Assembly (NCBI GenBank): GCA_964505555.1
Contig: CAZDIO010000072.1
Coordinates: forward strand, 1 to 23,694
From: CAZDIO01 sp964505555
GTDB lineage: Bacteria > Bdellovibrionota_C > UBA2361 > SZUA-149 > CAZDIO01
Length of the DNA stretch: 23,694 nucleotides
Reading direction: 5' to 3'
The notes under the pieces are model-generated. The model was not told the origin of the DNA, did no database searches, and was given only the letters and a program-made list of their open reading frames with translations. Position 1 is the stretch's first letter; every line of letters starts with the position of its first letter. Made by a program: the position numbers and the translations under genes. Positions 15,840-23,694 of this stretch are shown here, piece after piece.

Positions 15840-17940
15840 TTTCGAAGAAAAAGCGGTCATTCGAGTTTGTAACAGCGTTGTTTTACTGAGCATCCTCCTT
15901 CTCTATCTCCACTACATCCCCCTTTCACGATTGTTATTAAATACTCAACTTGTCGGTGGCGACACCACCGCACACTATTACTATGCGTGGTACCTTCACC
16001 ATCAATGCCTTCCCAAAGGCGAAATCCTCTGTTGGTCAAACGATCTGCTTATGGGCTACCCGCTTCTTCAGTATTACTTCCCCTTTCCTTTTCTCTTACC
16101 AGCACTGCTTGGCTTTGTGATCCCATTTAAGATCGCCTTTAAATTGTCTGTGCTTGGGTACATGCTCCTCATCCCCTATAGTTTGTATTTCTTCTGTAAG
16201 CGGCTCCGTCTTCCCTTTCCCGGCCCTGCCCTTGCAGCACTGGCTGCAACCGGATTGATGTTTACTGAGCACAACTTTCACTCCGGGTTCTATGTTCTTG
16301 ATAATCTCTCCGGACAGTTTTCAAGCACTTTTGCGATCGCTCTTTTCTTTATCTTCCTAGGAATGCTGTTTTCCTCAATCGAACATCATCGGAACATTCG
16401 AGGTGCGATCTCTGCTGGATTTGTACTTGGAATTTCCTGCTTGAGTCACGGAATGCTTGTACCGCTGCTTAGTTTTTTAATAAGTGGGATATACTTTGTC
16501 TTCCATCCACTTCGAAAAACCGCCTTTACCAAGATCTTTATTTCACTCTTTCTTGGATATGCGCTTTTTAGTTTTTGGGCTCTTCCTCTTTTTTTTGACA
16601 CCGATTTTTCCTACTCTCCAAAAATTAGTAAAACTGTTGACTGGAAGTTCTATCTTAATTTCTTTGAGCCATTCCATCAGGGTGTGTTTTTCCTCTCCTT
16701 CCTTGGTCTTCCCTTTATTTTTAAAAGACGAGAACAAAGTGGCTTTCTTCTCCTCCAAGGAATGCTTTTAACCGGTGGATTTCTTGTCCTCTCTCTCCTT
16801 TCAAACTACTTTGGGAAACTACCAGTCCTCGATCGCTATCTTCCTGTCTACCTTCTCTATCTGGGAGCACTTGGAGCGTATGGCTTATCACACCTCCTTG
16901 AAAAAACAGACGTCGAATGGCGAGCGATTGTATTACTCCTTCTTGGTCTTTTGGTTCATGGAAGAATTTTTACCTCTACGAAAATTCTTCCCCAATGGGC
17001 AGAGCAAAACTTCTCTGGCCTGGAAGCTCATGAACTCTATCAACCATTTATCGAAGTAATGAACCAAGTAGCCTCTTACCCAAACGAAGGAAGACTCTCA
17101 ACGATGATGCTCTACGACTCAAAACTGATCAAAGCAGTTGCAGGACCGTTTCTTTCAGATATCCTCCCCATTTATATAAACAAACCAGTTCTCTCCACTG
17201 GAACACAGGGGTTTTATTCTCTCTCCTTTACCGCCGTGAATCTCTTCTTCTACGAAGGGATCGCCTCTGGAGATCCAAAGCGACTTTCGCTTCTGTCTGA
17301 ACTTTTAAACGTGCAATATATTTTAAAGACATCAAGAACCGAGGCGGCAATTCTTAATGACGTATTTGAACTGCTCTTCGAAATTGGCTGGGAACCTGGA
17401 GAGAAGATCCAGTTGTATTCAAGGCGAATCAAGCGGTGGAACTATGTTGAAGTGCCAGACTTTGCTCCACTGCACTATGTCGGCAAAGAAAATGGCGTAG
17501 ATCTCCTTCATAAAACATTCAAATCGATAGAACGAGCCTCAATTCCCTTGGTGTTTTCAAAAGCTTTTAAGGGCAAGAATGTTTCTGAATTAAGTGAGAT
17601 CTCATCAGAACGAATCGACAATGCAAATTGTGTCTTGGAGGAATTAGAAAACAATCAGGAGAGCTTTACCTTCAAAACATCGTGTCCTGGGAAACCTCAT
17701 ATCGTTCGCTTCTCGTATCATCCAGGATGGAAGTCTTTAAGCGGTGAACAGATATACCATGTTACTCCAAACTTCCTCCTTCTCTATCCTCAAGGTGAGG
17801 TCGTGACACTCAAATATGGCCCCACACTTGCGGGTCGGGTCGGTCAAATCCTTGCACTGTGTAGTTTGTTGATCATTACGCTTTCGATCTTTTCCGCCGC
17901 ACTAACGAAAAGAACGCAAACAAAAGCGCACCGCCGATAG
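15826..17940 (+). CDS. Polytopic GT-C-like membrane protein (PTPS-related family)
   Basis: This is an integral membrane protein of 704 residues with about a dozen hydrophobic helices, a C-terminal extracytoplasmic domain and a final helix. The first external loop has GGDTTAHYYYAWYLH, then GYPLLQYYFPFPFLLPALLG. The Asp and the aromatic 'GYPxxxYYxP' run are hallmarks of the PTPS-related membrane family, whose members look like GT-C glycosyltransferases. The ATG at 15826 gives a natural N-terminus (MKILNFEEKAV). Upstream in-frame GTG 15745 and ATG 15763 would overlap the GT2 gene more deeply and are disfavoured. It probably acts with the upstream GT2 on a polyprenyl-linked sugar; substrates are unknown. 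The last 65 bp overlap the opposing gene at 17876-18685. Confidence 0.78.
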   Translation: MKILNFEEKAVIRVCNSVVLLSILLLYLHYIPLSRLLLNTQLVGGDTTAHYYYAWYLHHQCLPKGEILCWSNDLLMGYPLLQYYFPFPFLLPALLGFVIPFKIAFKLSVLGYMLLIPYSLYFFCKRLRLPFPGPALAALAATGLMFTEHNFHSGFYVLDNLSGQFSSTFAIALFFIFLGMLFSSIEHHRNIRGAISAGFVLGISCLSHGMLVPLLSFLISGIYFVFHPLRKTAFTKIFISLFLGYALFSFWALPLFFDTDFSYSPKISKTVDWKFYLNFFEPFHQGVFFLSFLGLPFIFKRREQSGFLLLQGMLLTGGFLVLSLLSNYFGKLPVLDRYLPVYLLYLGALGAYGLSHLLEKTDVEWRAIVLLLLGLLVHGRIFTSTKILPQWAEQNFSGLEAHELYQPFIEVMNQVASYPNEGRLSTMMLYDSKLIKAVAGPFLSDILPIYINKPVLSTGTQGFYSLSFTAVNLFFYEGIASGDPKRLSLLSELLNVQYILKTSRTEAAILNDVFELLFEIGWEPGEKIQLYSRRIKRWNYVEVPDFAPLHYVGKENGVDLLHKTFKSIERASIPLVFSKAFKGKNVSELSEISSERIDNANCVLEELENNQESFTFKTSCPGKPHIVRFSYHPGWKSLSGEQIYHVTPNFLLLYPQGEVVTLKYGPTLAGRVGQILALCSLLIITLSIFSAALTKRTQTKAHRR

Positions 17941-18685
17941 CTAAGAACGTGGCATAGATATAGAGCGAAGGTGGTTCTTTGATAGCAACTTCTACCGTAG
18001 AATTGCTTCCAAAACTCCGCTCTCCCTCTTCATAGCGAACATGAAGAGCAACAACATAATTACTCCCCGAAAGAGCTCCGATCTCTTTGATGCGAAACGT
18101 TACATTTTTTGCCGAGGTAGGTTCAAGTTCGATAATCTCTCTCCCATCATCAGCAGCAAGTTCACGAGGAAGGACCAGTTGCGCTGTTACCTTATGTAGC
18201 TTGGTGTCTGTATTTCGTACCATGAACTCAAGAGTTCCCGTTGATCCCTTAGAAATAGTGACCGCCTTTCCCGTTGCCGACACTTGCGATACTCCGGGGT
18301 TTTCGCCGACAAAAACAAAAAACGGAACTACCGCAGAGAATCGATACCCTTGCGCATCTGCATAATCAACAAGAAGTGACGCAGGAAAAGTTCCAGGTTT
18401 TGAACCGGCGTAAGAAACCTGAAGTGAATCACTGACCTCTTTTCCCGGTTCAATTATCCCAAACCGTATTGGCGAAGCAGTAAAGTTCTCAGCCAAGCGA
18501 GCAGAGACTTCCACCGCATGCGCTGCTTCGTCACCGGTGTTTTTTACAATCACTACCGTTTTTGCTGATCCATCAGGAGCTATCTCAATGGTATCGACCG
18601 TGGTCGTAAGTTGAATATACTCTGCAGAGGCACAAAGCGGGGAGAACAGAACTACAAAACAAACAAGTAATGGAAGAGTTTTCAT
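17876..18685 (-). CDS. Exported C-terminally anchored protein with two Ig-like domains
   Basis: This is a 269-residue envelope protein. The signal peptide MKTLPLLVCFVVLFSPLCASA ends at a typical A-x-A site. Two beta-sandwich repeats follow. The first, about 22-125, contains KTVVIVKNTGDEAAHAVEVSARL; the second, about 135-236, contains STGTLEFMVRNTDTKLHKVTAQL. Both read like CARDB/NEW3-type Ig-like modules. A single membrane helix (about 241-262) and a basic tail RRKRSKA anchor the protein, with the domains outside. It may be a periplasmic scaffold; the sequence shows no enzyme motif. AAGAG lies about seven bases before the ATG. The 3' end overlaps the convergent GT-C gene by 65 bp, so both coding regions share DNA on opposite strands. 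Confidence 0.72.
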   Translation of the reverse strand: MKTLPLLVCFVVLFSPLCASAEYIQLTTTVDTIEIAPDGSAKTVVIVKNTGDEAAHAVEVSARLAENFTASPIRFGIIEPGKEVSDSLQVSYAGSKPGTFPASLLVDYADAQGYRFSAVVPFFVFVGENPGVSQVSATGKAVTISKGSTGTLEFMVRNTDTKLHKVTAQLVLPRELAADDGREIIELEPTSAKNVTFRIKEIGALSGSNYVVALHVRYEEGERSFGSNSTVEVAIKEPPSLYIYATFLAIGGALLFAFFSLVRRKRSKA

Positions 18686-18786
18686 AGCCCGCTCTTACTC
18701 AAATCCCCTAGCCTTCGCAAGAGGAAGATATTTCTGCATACTTGTAAGAGCCGTTCTACTCAGAGTTTCGGGGTAAAACAAAAACA

Positions 18787-18888
18787 CCTCTCGTTGCGAG
18801 CGGAGCGAAGCAATCTCATATTGCCAATGAGGGTTCGAGATTGCTTCGCTCCGCCCGGCGGCCGGGCCTCCCGGCTCGCAACGACAGG
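18787..18888. repeat. Dispersed palindromic repeat, copy D
   Basis: TCGTTGCGAG CGGAGCGAAG at 18791-18810 and its complement at 18841-18887 enclose CATATTGCCAATGAGGGTTC. The GC-rich block seen in copy C (CCGGGAGG...) is present here too, but in the right arm, so the element lies in inverted orientation relative to copy C. It sits between the two minus-strand exported-protein genes, in the only gap between them (18686-18925). Confidence 0.85.
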
Positions 18889-18925
18889 TCAAGTGCATTC
18901 TTTGTCTTAGAATGAGCTTGTTATT

Positions 18926-21721
18926 CTAAGGAGTTGGATCGTAAGTAATCACAAGCGTAGGCTTGGTTCCTACAGCGCTGTTTTCTGTTGAGTTTATCCA
19001 TGAGCCTGCGCTTGTGCCTTCGAAGCGACTTCGCATTCCGATGGCGAACCATCCTGCAGGAAGTTTTGCCTGAAGATCACTTCGTGCAGTCGCTCCAAGG
19101 TTAAAACTGTTTAACCCATTTTGCGGAAAGATTCCTGGCGTATAATAGCGAAGAGCGCTTGATATATTTCCATAAGTGATCTCTGCTCCGACTTGCGATG
19201 GTCGGGAGGTAATTCTTTTAATCTCACAATCCACTTGATATCCACCGTTATAAACAAAGTTAACATCAAGGATCTGAGCATTGTCAGGCATCGCTGAGAT
19301 ATCCCACTCGACATACGAACGATTTACAATCCAGTTAAGATCGGCTCGTTTTCCCATCTCGAGAGTCGCTCGAGTGGTATCTTTCTGCCAGCTCCCATTA
19401 TAATAAACCGAACCATCTTCCCTTGGACTATCAAGATACACCGTATAGCTGCCATTTCCGTTATCAATTGGAACTGCGACATCGATTATATTTGATAGAA
19501 GAGATTGTCCACTTTCATTATACGCACGAACAGTGTAGCGGTACGTTGTTCCCGGAACGACGGTCACGTCACGAAATGTTTGATTGTTGTAGGAAGCATA
19601 CAAATATCTACTCTCTGTTCCGTCTGAGCGTTCGATAACGAAACCATCTTCAATCGTCGATTGGTCAACCCAGGAAAGCTCCACACTTGGAGGAGAGACT
19701 GCGCTTGTAGTTAGTGAACGGGGATAATTTGGATTTGGTCCAAGAAATATCTCGTTAAGCATATTATAATCATCTAAATCAACGTTCGTATCCCCATCAA
19801 GATCAGCACAGAGGCACTGCCCTGTCACCGGCCCACCAGTTGGTCCAGTAAAACAATTTGAAAAGAGAGCGAAATCTTCAAGATCAACGTCGTTATCATT
19901 GTCACAATCGCCATCACCTTCAATCGTAGAATCATTAAAAAGAAAGGTCACTCCTCCCCGATTTCCAGAAGGGTCAAGATCTCCCGGATCTGCTGATACG
20001 AGATCGATCTTCTCATCGCCGTTAAAATTCCCTGAAACAATCGGATATGGAGACACCTGGTTCATGCACAGCGTTTGTTGGTTTGCACTTGCTGGGAAAT
20101 TTCCATGACTGTCGTTTTCTATAAATGCTATTGTAGGAATTCCCTGAGCACCACTTGAGGCGATAAGATCGATATCGCCATCACTATCAAGATCCCCTGA
20201 AGCTAAAGACCATGGTCGTGTCGGTAAGCCGAGAGGATCGTTTGAGGCAACCCCTCCACTTACCCCGCCATCAAGCCCCGCAAGAAACATCGTCACCGGA
20301 GCGTGTGCAGCCGCGGTGGAACAACTATTAGAATTAAAAAGAATCGTCAGAGACTGATCATCTTGGTTTGAAATAATGAAGTCCTTTTTAAAATCACCAT
20401 TTAAATCTTCAAGCAGTAACGAAAGTGGATTTCGAAAAACCTCAGCACCATAGACCTCACCTACAGTAAATGCCGGAGTAGCACTAAAGGCATTATAGAG
20501 AACTGCTGCCGTTCCGTCCCGGGAGTTTTGATCTTTATAACTAAGAAGGAGATCAGGTCTTCCATCACAATCAATATTTCCTGCAACAAGAGACACCGGG
20601 CGATGAACAGAATTTTGAAAACCAAGACCGGTGAAACTCGATAAACTTAAATTTACCGCTCCATTAAAAGTATCCTGAGTCGGACCGAGATTTTTATTGG
20701 TAAGAACGGAGAGATTTCGAGTTTGAAAATTAACTGTAACGATATCTTTTGATCCGTCGCCATTAAAGTCAGCAACATCAATGGCGATCGGGTACGTCGC
20801 TGCGGTGCTTGTCGTTCCTACTTTGTACGGAGCATCAACACGTCCAAAAGTGTTTGTTCCTGAATTATAGTTTCGATAAACACCGATTCGATAATCAAAT
20901 TCACCATAGCTAATAATAAGATCATCTCCCCCAACCCCGTCGAGATTTGCAACCTTTACAATGGTTCGTGGATTAAAAGGGTGACCTGGGAGTGAAAGTT
21001 GTTTTATTTCAAATTGGCCTGGGGTGCTTGTTTTGTTAAGAAAAAGTTTCAGCGTTATGACAGAATCTAATGAGAGATCTATTGCTGCAAGATCGAGCCC
21101 ACCAACACCATCGATATTTCCAGCACTGACTGAAACAACACTACTTAAACCGGAAACATCAAGATAATCTACCATCCCAAAAGTAAATGGACCGGGTTGA
21201 GGAGTACAGAGAGCAGAAGCGGTTACCGGGCTTCCCATTGCCGGATCGCATACATCTCCCAACCCATCACCATCTTCGTTCTCCTGATTTGGATTATGCA
21301 CATAGGGACAGTTATCCACACTATTGATTACGCCATCGTTTTCTCGATCATCATCACACTCATCACCGAGAAGATCTCCATCGATGTCAATTTGATTAAC
21401 ATTGTATCGCAAACGACAATTATCGTTCAGATCTAAAATTCCATCGCCGTCATCATCCGCATCACACGCATCACCCATACTGTCTGAATCTGCGTTTGCC
21501 TGATTTGAGTTAGAAACTGTCGGACAATTATCTGCGGAGTTACACCTTCCATCATAGTCCGAATCCGCGCACCAGCCTCCCGAACTACTTCCACCTCCAC
21601 CTTCTGGCAGCATTTGATCAGAAAGAATTACCGAGGTAGCAAGTCCCCCACTTGCAGCAAACAACACCTCTGCATGAAACAGAAACAAAGAAATTATTAA
21701 AAGTGTTATCCGCTTATTCAT
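18926..21721 (-). CDS. Secreted TSP3/FG-GAP/dockerin-like/FN3 protein
   Basis: This is a 931-residue exported protein. A signal peptide (about 1-23, ending LFAA) leads into a Gly/Ser spacer. Five or so TSP3 calcium repeats (51-160) have paired cysteines (DSDYDGRCNSADNCPTVSNS, DADDDGDGILDLNDNC). Residues 195-600 carry FG-GAP/VCBS-type propeller repeats with DxNGDGxxD loops (ADFNGDGSKDIV, GDLDSDGDIDLI, GNFNGDEKIDLV). Two dockerin-like EF loops follow at 602-660 (DNDNDVDLEDFALFSNCF, ADLDGDTNVDLDDYNML). An FN3 domain occupies 668-750 and a DNRLRE/CBM96-like C-terminal domain 755-931. This architecture is common in surface or extracellular proteins of Planctomycetes-like bacteria. An adhesin or matrix role is inferred. 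The ATG lacks a clear Shine-Dalgarno. No covalent sorting motif is visible at the C-terminus. Confidence 0.82.
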   Translation of the reverse strand: MNKRITLLIISLFLFHAEVLFAASGGLATSVILSDQMLPEGGGGSSSGGWCADSDYDGRCNSADNCPTVSNSNQANADSDSMGDACDADDDGDGILDLNDNCRLRYNVNQIDIDGDLLGDECDDDRENDGVINSVDNCPYVHNPNQENEDGDGLGDVCDPAMGSPVTASALCTPQPGPFTFGMVDYLDVSGLSSVVSVSAGNIDGVGGLDLAAIDLSLDSVITLKLFLNKTSTPGQFEIKQLSLPGHPFNPRTIVKVANLDGVGGDDLIISYGEFDYRIGVYRNYNSGTNTFGRVDAPYKVGTTSTAATYPIAIDVADFNGDGSKDIVTVNFQTRNLSVLTNKNLGPTQDTFNGAVNLSLSSFTGLGFQNSVHRPVSLVAGNIDCDGRPDLLLSYKDQNSRDGTAAVLYNAFSATPAFTVGEVYGAEVFRNPLSLLLEDLNGDFKKDFIISNQDDQSLTILFNSNSCSTAAAHAPVTMFLAGLDGGVSGGVASNDPLGLPTRPWSLASGDLDSDGDIDLIASSGAQGIPTIAFIENDSHGNFPASANQQTLCMNQVSPYPIVSGNFNGDEKIDLVSADPGDLDPSGNRGGVTFLFNDSTIEGDGDCDNDNDVDLEDFALFSNCFTGPTGGPVTGQCLCADLDGDTNVDLDDYNMLNEIFLGPNPNYPRSLTTSAVSPPSVELSWVDQSTIEDGFVIERSDGTESRYLYASYNNQTFRDVTVVPGTTYRYTVRAYNESGQSLLSNIIDVAVPIDNGNGSYTVYLDSPREDGSVYYNGSWQKDTTRATLEMGKRADLNWIVNRSYVEWDISAMPDNAQILDVNFVYNGGYQVDCEIKRITSRPSQVGAEITYGNISSALRYYTPGIFPQNGLNSFNLGATARSDLQAKLPAGWFAIGMRSRFEGTSAGSWINSTENSAVGTKPTLVITYDPTP

Positions 21722-22229
21722 TGAAATGACCGTTACTAATTACCTCGTGGCTAAATGCTTGCGTTTAATGATTTCAGGGGATCCGCGTTCCGCTAAGCAA
21801 TGCCCGTGTCCACAACATAAATCTGCAAGAAGCATGCCTTATAGATATAGAGAATACGGGGGGTTACGTTACTAATAATCTAAGTACTACCGTGTCAGGA
21901 TCGATTCGAAGCTGTAGGAGTTAGTGAGTTTGAAAAAATCCGCACAATCGAAATGTCTTTGAGGAATTGAGAGATCTCCTCTCATACAATATCCCGCACT
22001 TTCCGATTTCTTAACTGATATTAGTTGAATTTGTTGTTTCTAACTAGAATGATATGTTATCATTGTGTATAATTTGCAACCATTCTTCCTTGCGATGGAA
22101 TGTTAATCTCTTTTGGGTGCAGTGGGAGGAGTTCACTCCTGACAGTAGCGCGTTGTGCTTGACTCATAAGAACACCTAGAGAGGCGTTATGTTAGTGCAG
22201 TTGACTTGTGCGTGTGGAGGTTTTTAACA
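21722..22229. promoter_or_regulatory. Intergenic region with operator-like palindrome and TATAAT
   Basis: AATGATA-TGT-TATCATT at 22048-22064 is a 7-3-7 palindrome, and a perfect -10 hexamer TATAAT follows at 22068-22073. No good -35 lies 17 nt upstream, which fits a regulator-dependent or operator-overlapped promoter. A second palindrome, AGGAGT-TC-ACTCCT, occurs at about 22127-22140. A 12-codon ORF (22189-22227, MLVQLTCACGGF) has AGAGG upstream and ends three bases before the tadE GTG, with the GGAGG of tadE inside it. The rest of the stretch, 21722-22040, shows only AT-rich sequence with no credible ORF. Confidence 0.5.
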
Positions 22230-22859
22230 GTGCGTTTTTTAAAGTTGATCTCTAAATCAGACAATAATGAGCGAGCAATTGCTTTTATTGAGCTGGCTCT
22301 CGTCATTCCTCTCTATCTTATACTTATAGTAGGAGTTGTCGACTTAGGCCGCGCTCTAATAACATACCTGAATTTGGTTCAGGTAGCATATGAAGGAGTG
22401 CGCCTTGCAGGGACAGTGTATAAACTCGAAGGAAATAATGTTGCAGCACCCGGTGGTGGACAGGTAACTCCTGCTGACTGGAAAGATCTTTTTGATCCTG
22501 CAAGTCCGGACGCGCTTATCGCTCCAAACCAACTTGAGGTACAAAGAAGGATACATACGTTAATGAGAGATTATTATAGATTTCCGTTATTAGATGGACA
22601 AGGTGGTCGACTTTTTAATATCACCTCGGAGTTCGTTGCCCCGGTTGTTCCACCGGCAGATCCAAGACCAATTGAGCAACAGTTTGAAAGAAATATTGTG
22701 ACTATCACCATTGATTATCAATATGAAAGTTTCTTCTCGGCAATCAATATTCCAATGAAAGTGAAGGTCACTGGTCCGTATACCTTGGGAAGATTAGGAA
22801 CAACGGGAACCTCTCCTTGTGATATAGAACCTTGGATCCCTCTTGCGTTTTGCCCATAA
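22230..22859 (+). CDS. TadE-like pilus minor subunit
   Basis: This is a 209-residue type II-secreted minor pseudopilin of the Tad (tight adherence) pilus, held in the inner membrane. The conserved TadE motif NNERAIAFIELALVIPLYLI spans residues 12-31, with Glu21 as the key residue for prepilin-type processing and hydrophobic packing. It is followed by VDLGRALITYLNL. The remaining 150 residues are a short extracytoplasmic domain. GTG at 22230 is chosen because GGAGG lies nine bases upstream and the motif then falls at the usual distance. A TTG at 22206 would add eight residues. The second TadE-like gene follows after 8 bp. Neither tadA/B/C nor a Flp pilin is in the window. Confidence 0.82.
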   Translation: MRFLKLISKSDNNERAIAFIELALVIPLYLILIVGVVDLGRALITYLNLVQVAYEGVRLAGTVYKLEGNNVAAPGGGQVTPADWKDLFDPASPDALIAPNQLEVQRRIHTLMRDYYRFPLLDGQGGRLFNITSEFVAPVVPPADPRPIEQQFERNIVTITIDYQYESFFSAINIPMKVKVTGPYTLGRLGTTGTSPCDIEPWIPLAFCP

Positions 22860-22862
22860 CCA

Positions 22863-22947
22863 CCACGATGAGAAAACAGGTTATACATCCTCCTCTTAAC
22901 CCCCGCTCCAAACGGGGGGAGTACAGGAATCTGTTTTCTCATCGTGG
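22863..22947. repeat. Nested inverted repeat at start of second TadE gene
   Basis: CCACGATGAGAAAACAG (22863-22879) and CTGTTTTCTCATCGTGG (22931-22947) are exact 17-bp complements. Inside them CCCCCG (22900-22905) and CGGGGG (22913-22918) make a second hairpin. The outer left arm contains the proposed ATG at 22868, so the RNA fold would hide the start codon. A hairpin controlling translation is one possibility. The other is a small element inserted at the gene start, with real translation beginning at ATG 22955. Confidence 0.8.
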
Positions 22948-23694
22948 CGCGAGCATGCTTGAGTTTGCGATTGCTCTTCCTGTTTTTATTATCGTTCTCT
23001 TCACCTTCATAGAATTTGCAAGGTATGTAGCTATTCGGGCCACACTGACAAAGGCAGCACACGATGGTCTACAACTTGCTGTAAAAATTCCTGGCCTAGA
23101 CAAAAACATCATCGGTATCTCTGGTGTTACTTGCACCGATCCTCCAGCTCCGGAAGACAAGGATTACTGTACTTTTAGAGACTCACGAGATCGGGTCGTA
23201 CAACGCGCCGTAAATTTTGCTACTGTTGCTCTTCTTTCCCCTCACACTGAAGGAAGCACCGCCCAATTAAAAGCCTTTACCCTTGAAGATAACGTCACGC
23301 AGGTTGATGCGGTACTTGTTCGTCCAACCGATGTCTATATGGATGACGGAGTCCCAAAGAGCCACCTCAAACGACCTCGCACTGCTTCAGATTCAGACAA
23401 AACAAATATGAAGTTGTTGATGCGCGATCATCCGATCGAGGTAGTGATGAAGGCGGAGATGACTCCAATACTTCCAATTCCTTTTGTTGGAAGAATTCCG
23501 ATTGAAGTTGTTGCAGCTGCATATCGAGAAGTGGGACCAGCAGGAGCTTATCCTCAAGGAATAAGTGCGGAACCTACAACTTCAACTTCCACCTCTACTT
23601 CCACATCAACTTCAACAACAAATCCCGAACCACCATTACCGACGAGTTCTACTTCTTCTACATCTACATCTACATCTACATCTACATCTACATC
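22868..23694 (+). CDS. TadE/TadG-like protein, partial at window end
   Basis: This is an open reading frame that runs off the window, with 275 codons visible. The TadE motif RGASMLEFAIALPVFIIVLF begins near residue 26, with the conserved Glu, and leads into FARYVAIRATLTKAAHDGLQ. An extracytoplasmic region of about 190 residues follows, with a DxxxYCTF cysteine. From about 23575 the sequence is Thr/Ser repeats, encoded by TCTACA hexamers from 23657 to the edge. The ATG at 22868 has no Shine-Dalgarno. An internal ATG at 22955 would start inside the TadE motif and is disfavoured. This gene and its neighbour are probably both minor pilins of one Tad operon that continues beyond the window. The Ser/Thr tail may be glycosylated or length-variable. 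Confidence 0.78.
   Translation, partial: MRKQVIHPPLNPRSKRGEYRNLFSHRGASMLEFAIALPVFIIVLFTFIEFARYVAIRATLTKAAHDGLQLAVKIPGLDKNIIGISGVTCTDPPAPEDKDYCTFRDSRDRVVQRAVNFATVALLSPHTEGSTAQLKAFTLEDNVTQVDAVLVRPTDVYMDDGVPKSHLKRPRTASDSDKTNMKLLMRDHPIEVVMKAEMTPILPIPFVGRIPIEVVAAAYREVGPAGAYPQGISAEPTTSTSTSTSTSTSTTNPEPPLPTSSTSSTSTSTSTSTST

Noticed and set aside
18695..18898. 67-aa minus-strand ORF between the exported-protein genes
   Set aside because: Its first half is translation of palindromic repeat copy D; no ribosome site or conserved motif.
21797..21830. Possible minus-strand sigma-54 promoter upstream of the 931-aa protein
   Set aside because: GG and GC are spaced by 11 rather than 10 nt, and the first half does not match TGGCA.

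Overview
The window is a chromosomal segment, moderately AT-rich by eye, from what is probably a Gram-negative bacterium. Supporting traits are two secreted calcium-binding thrombospondin-type-3 (TSP3) repeat proteins, TadE-like pilus minor pilins, GT-C/GT2 glycosyltransferases, an HDOD signalling protein, a canonical sigma-54 promoter and dispersed palindromic intergenic repeats. The mix suggests an environmental lineage such as former Deltaproteobacteria, Bdellovibrionota-like or Planctomycetes-like groups. No 16S rRNA or universal marker is present, so taxonomy stays open. I see no tRNA, rRNA, CRISPR array, IS element or phage module.

Layout. 92-2668 (minus): an SH3-like exported protein followed by a GT-C type polytopic membrane protein. 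2729-3128: a 38-bp perfect inverted repeat, then a sigma-54 promoter, a strong Shine-Dalgarno and a 27-codon membrane-peptide ORF on the plus strand, converging on the next gene. 3129-6611 (minus): a 1160-aa secreted mosaic of a propeller-like region, TSP3, a lectin-like domain, a polyserine linker, TSP3 and a fourfold beta-repeat. 6870-7145 (minus): acylphosphatase, divergent from nadA and an IscS/NifS-type cysteine desulfurase (7226-9475), a plausible NAD-synthesis/Fe-S maturation pair. 9476-10082: palindromic repeats, a 14-bp tandem repeat and a structured leader ahead of an unrecognised 150-aa gene. 10646-12516 (minus): fumC translationally coupled to a low-molecular-weight tyrosine phosphatase. 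12659-14419: HDOD protein with a polyglutamate tract. 14727-17940: GT2 glycosyltransferase overlapping a second GT-C protein, probably an envelope glycan operon. 17876-18685 (minus): an exported, C-terminally anchored Ig-like protein whose 3' end overlaps the GT-C gene. 18926-21721 (minus): a 931-aa secreted TSP3/FG-GAP/dockerin-like/FN3/DNRLRE-like protein. 22230-23694: two TadE-like genes, the second running off the window in a Ser/Thr repeat.

The envelope theme dominates: glycan synthesis, large secreted proteins and pilus minor subunits, interspersed with housekeeping metabolism (NAD, Fe-S, fumarase). The best candidates for something undescribed are the sigma-54-driven mini-ORF beside the giant hairpin (2731-3099), the leader plus orphan gene at 9905-10620, and the nested inverted repeat at the start of the second tad gene.
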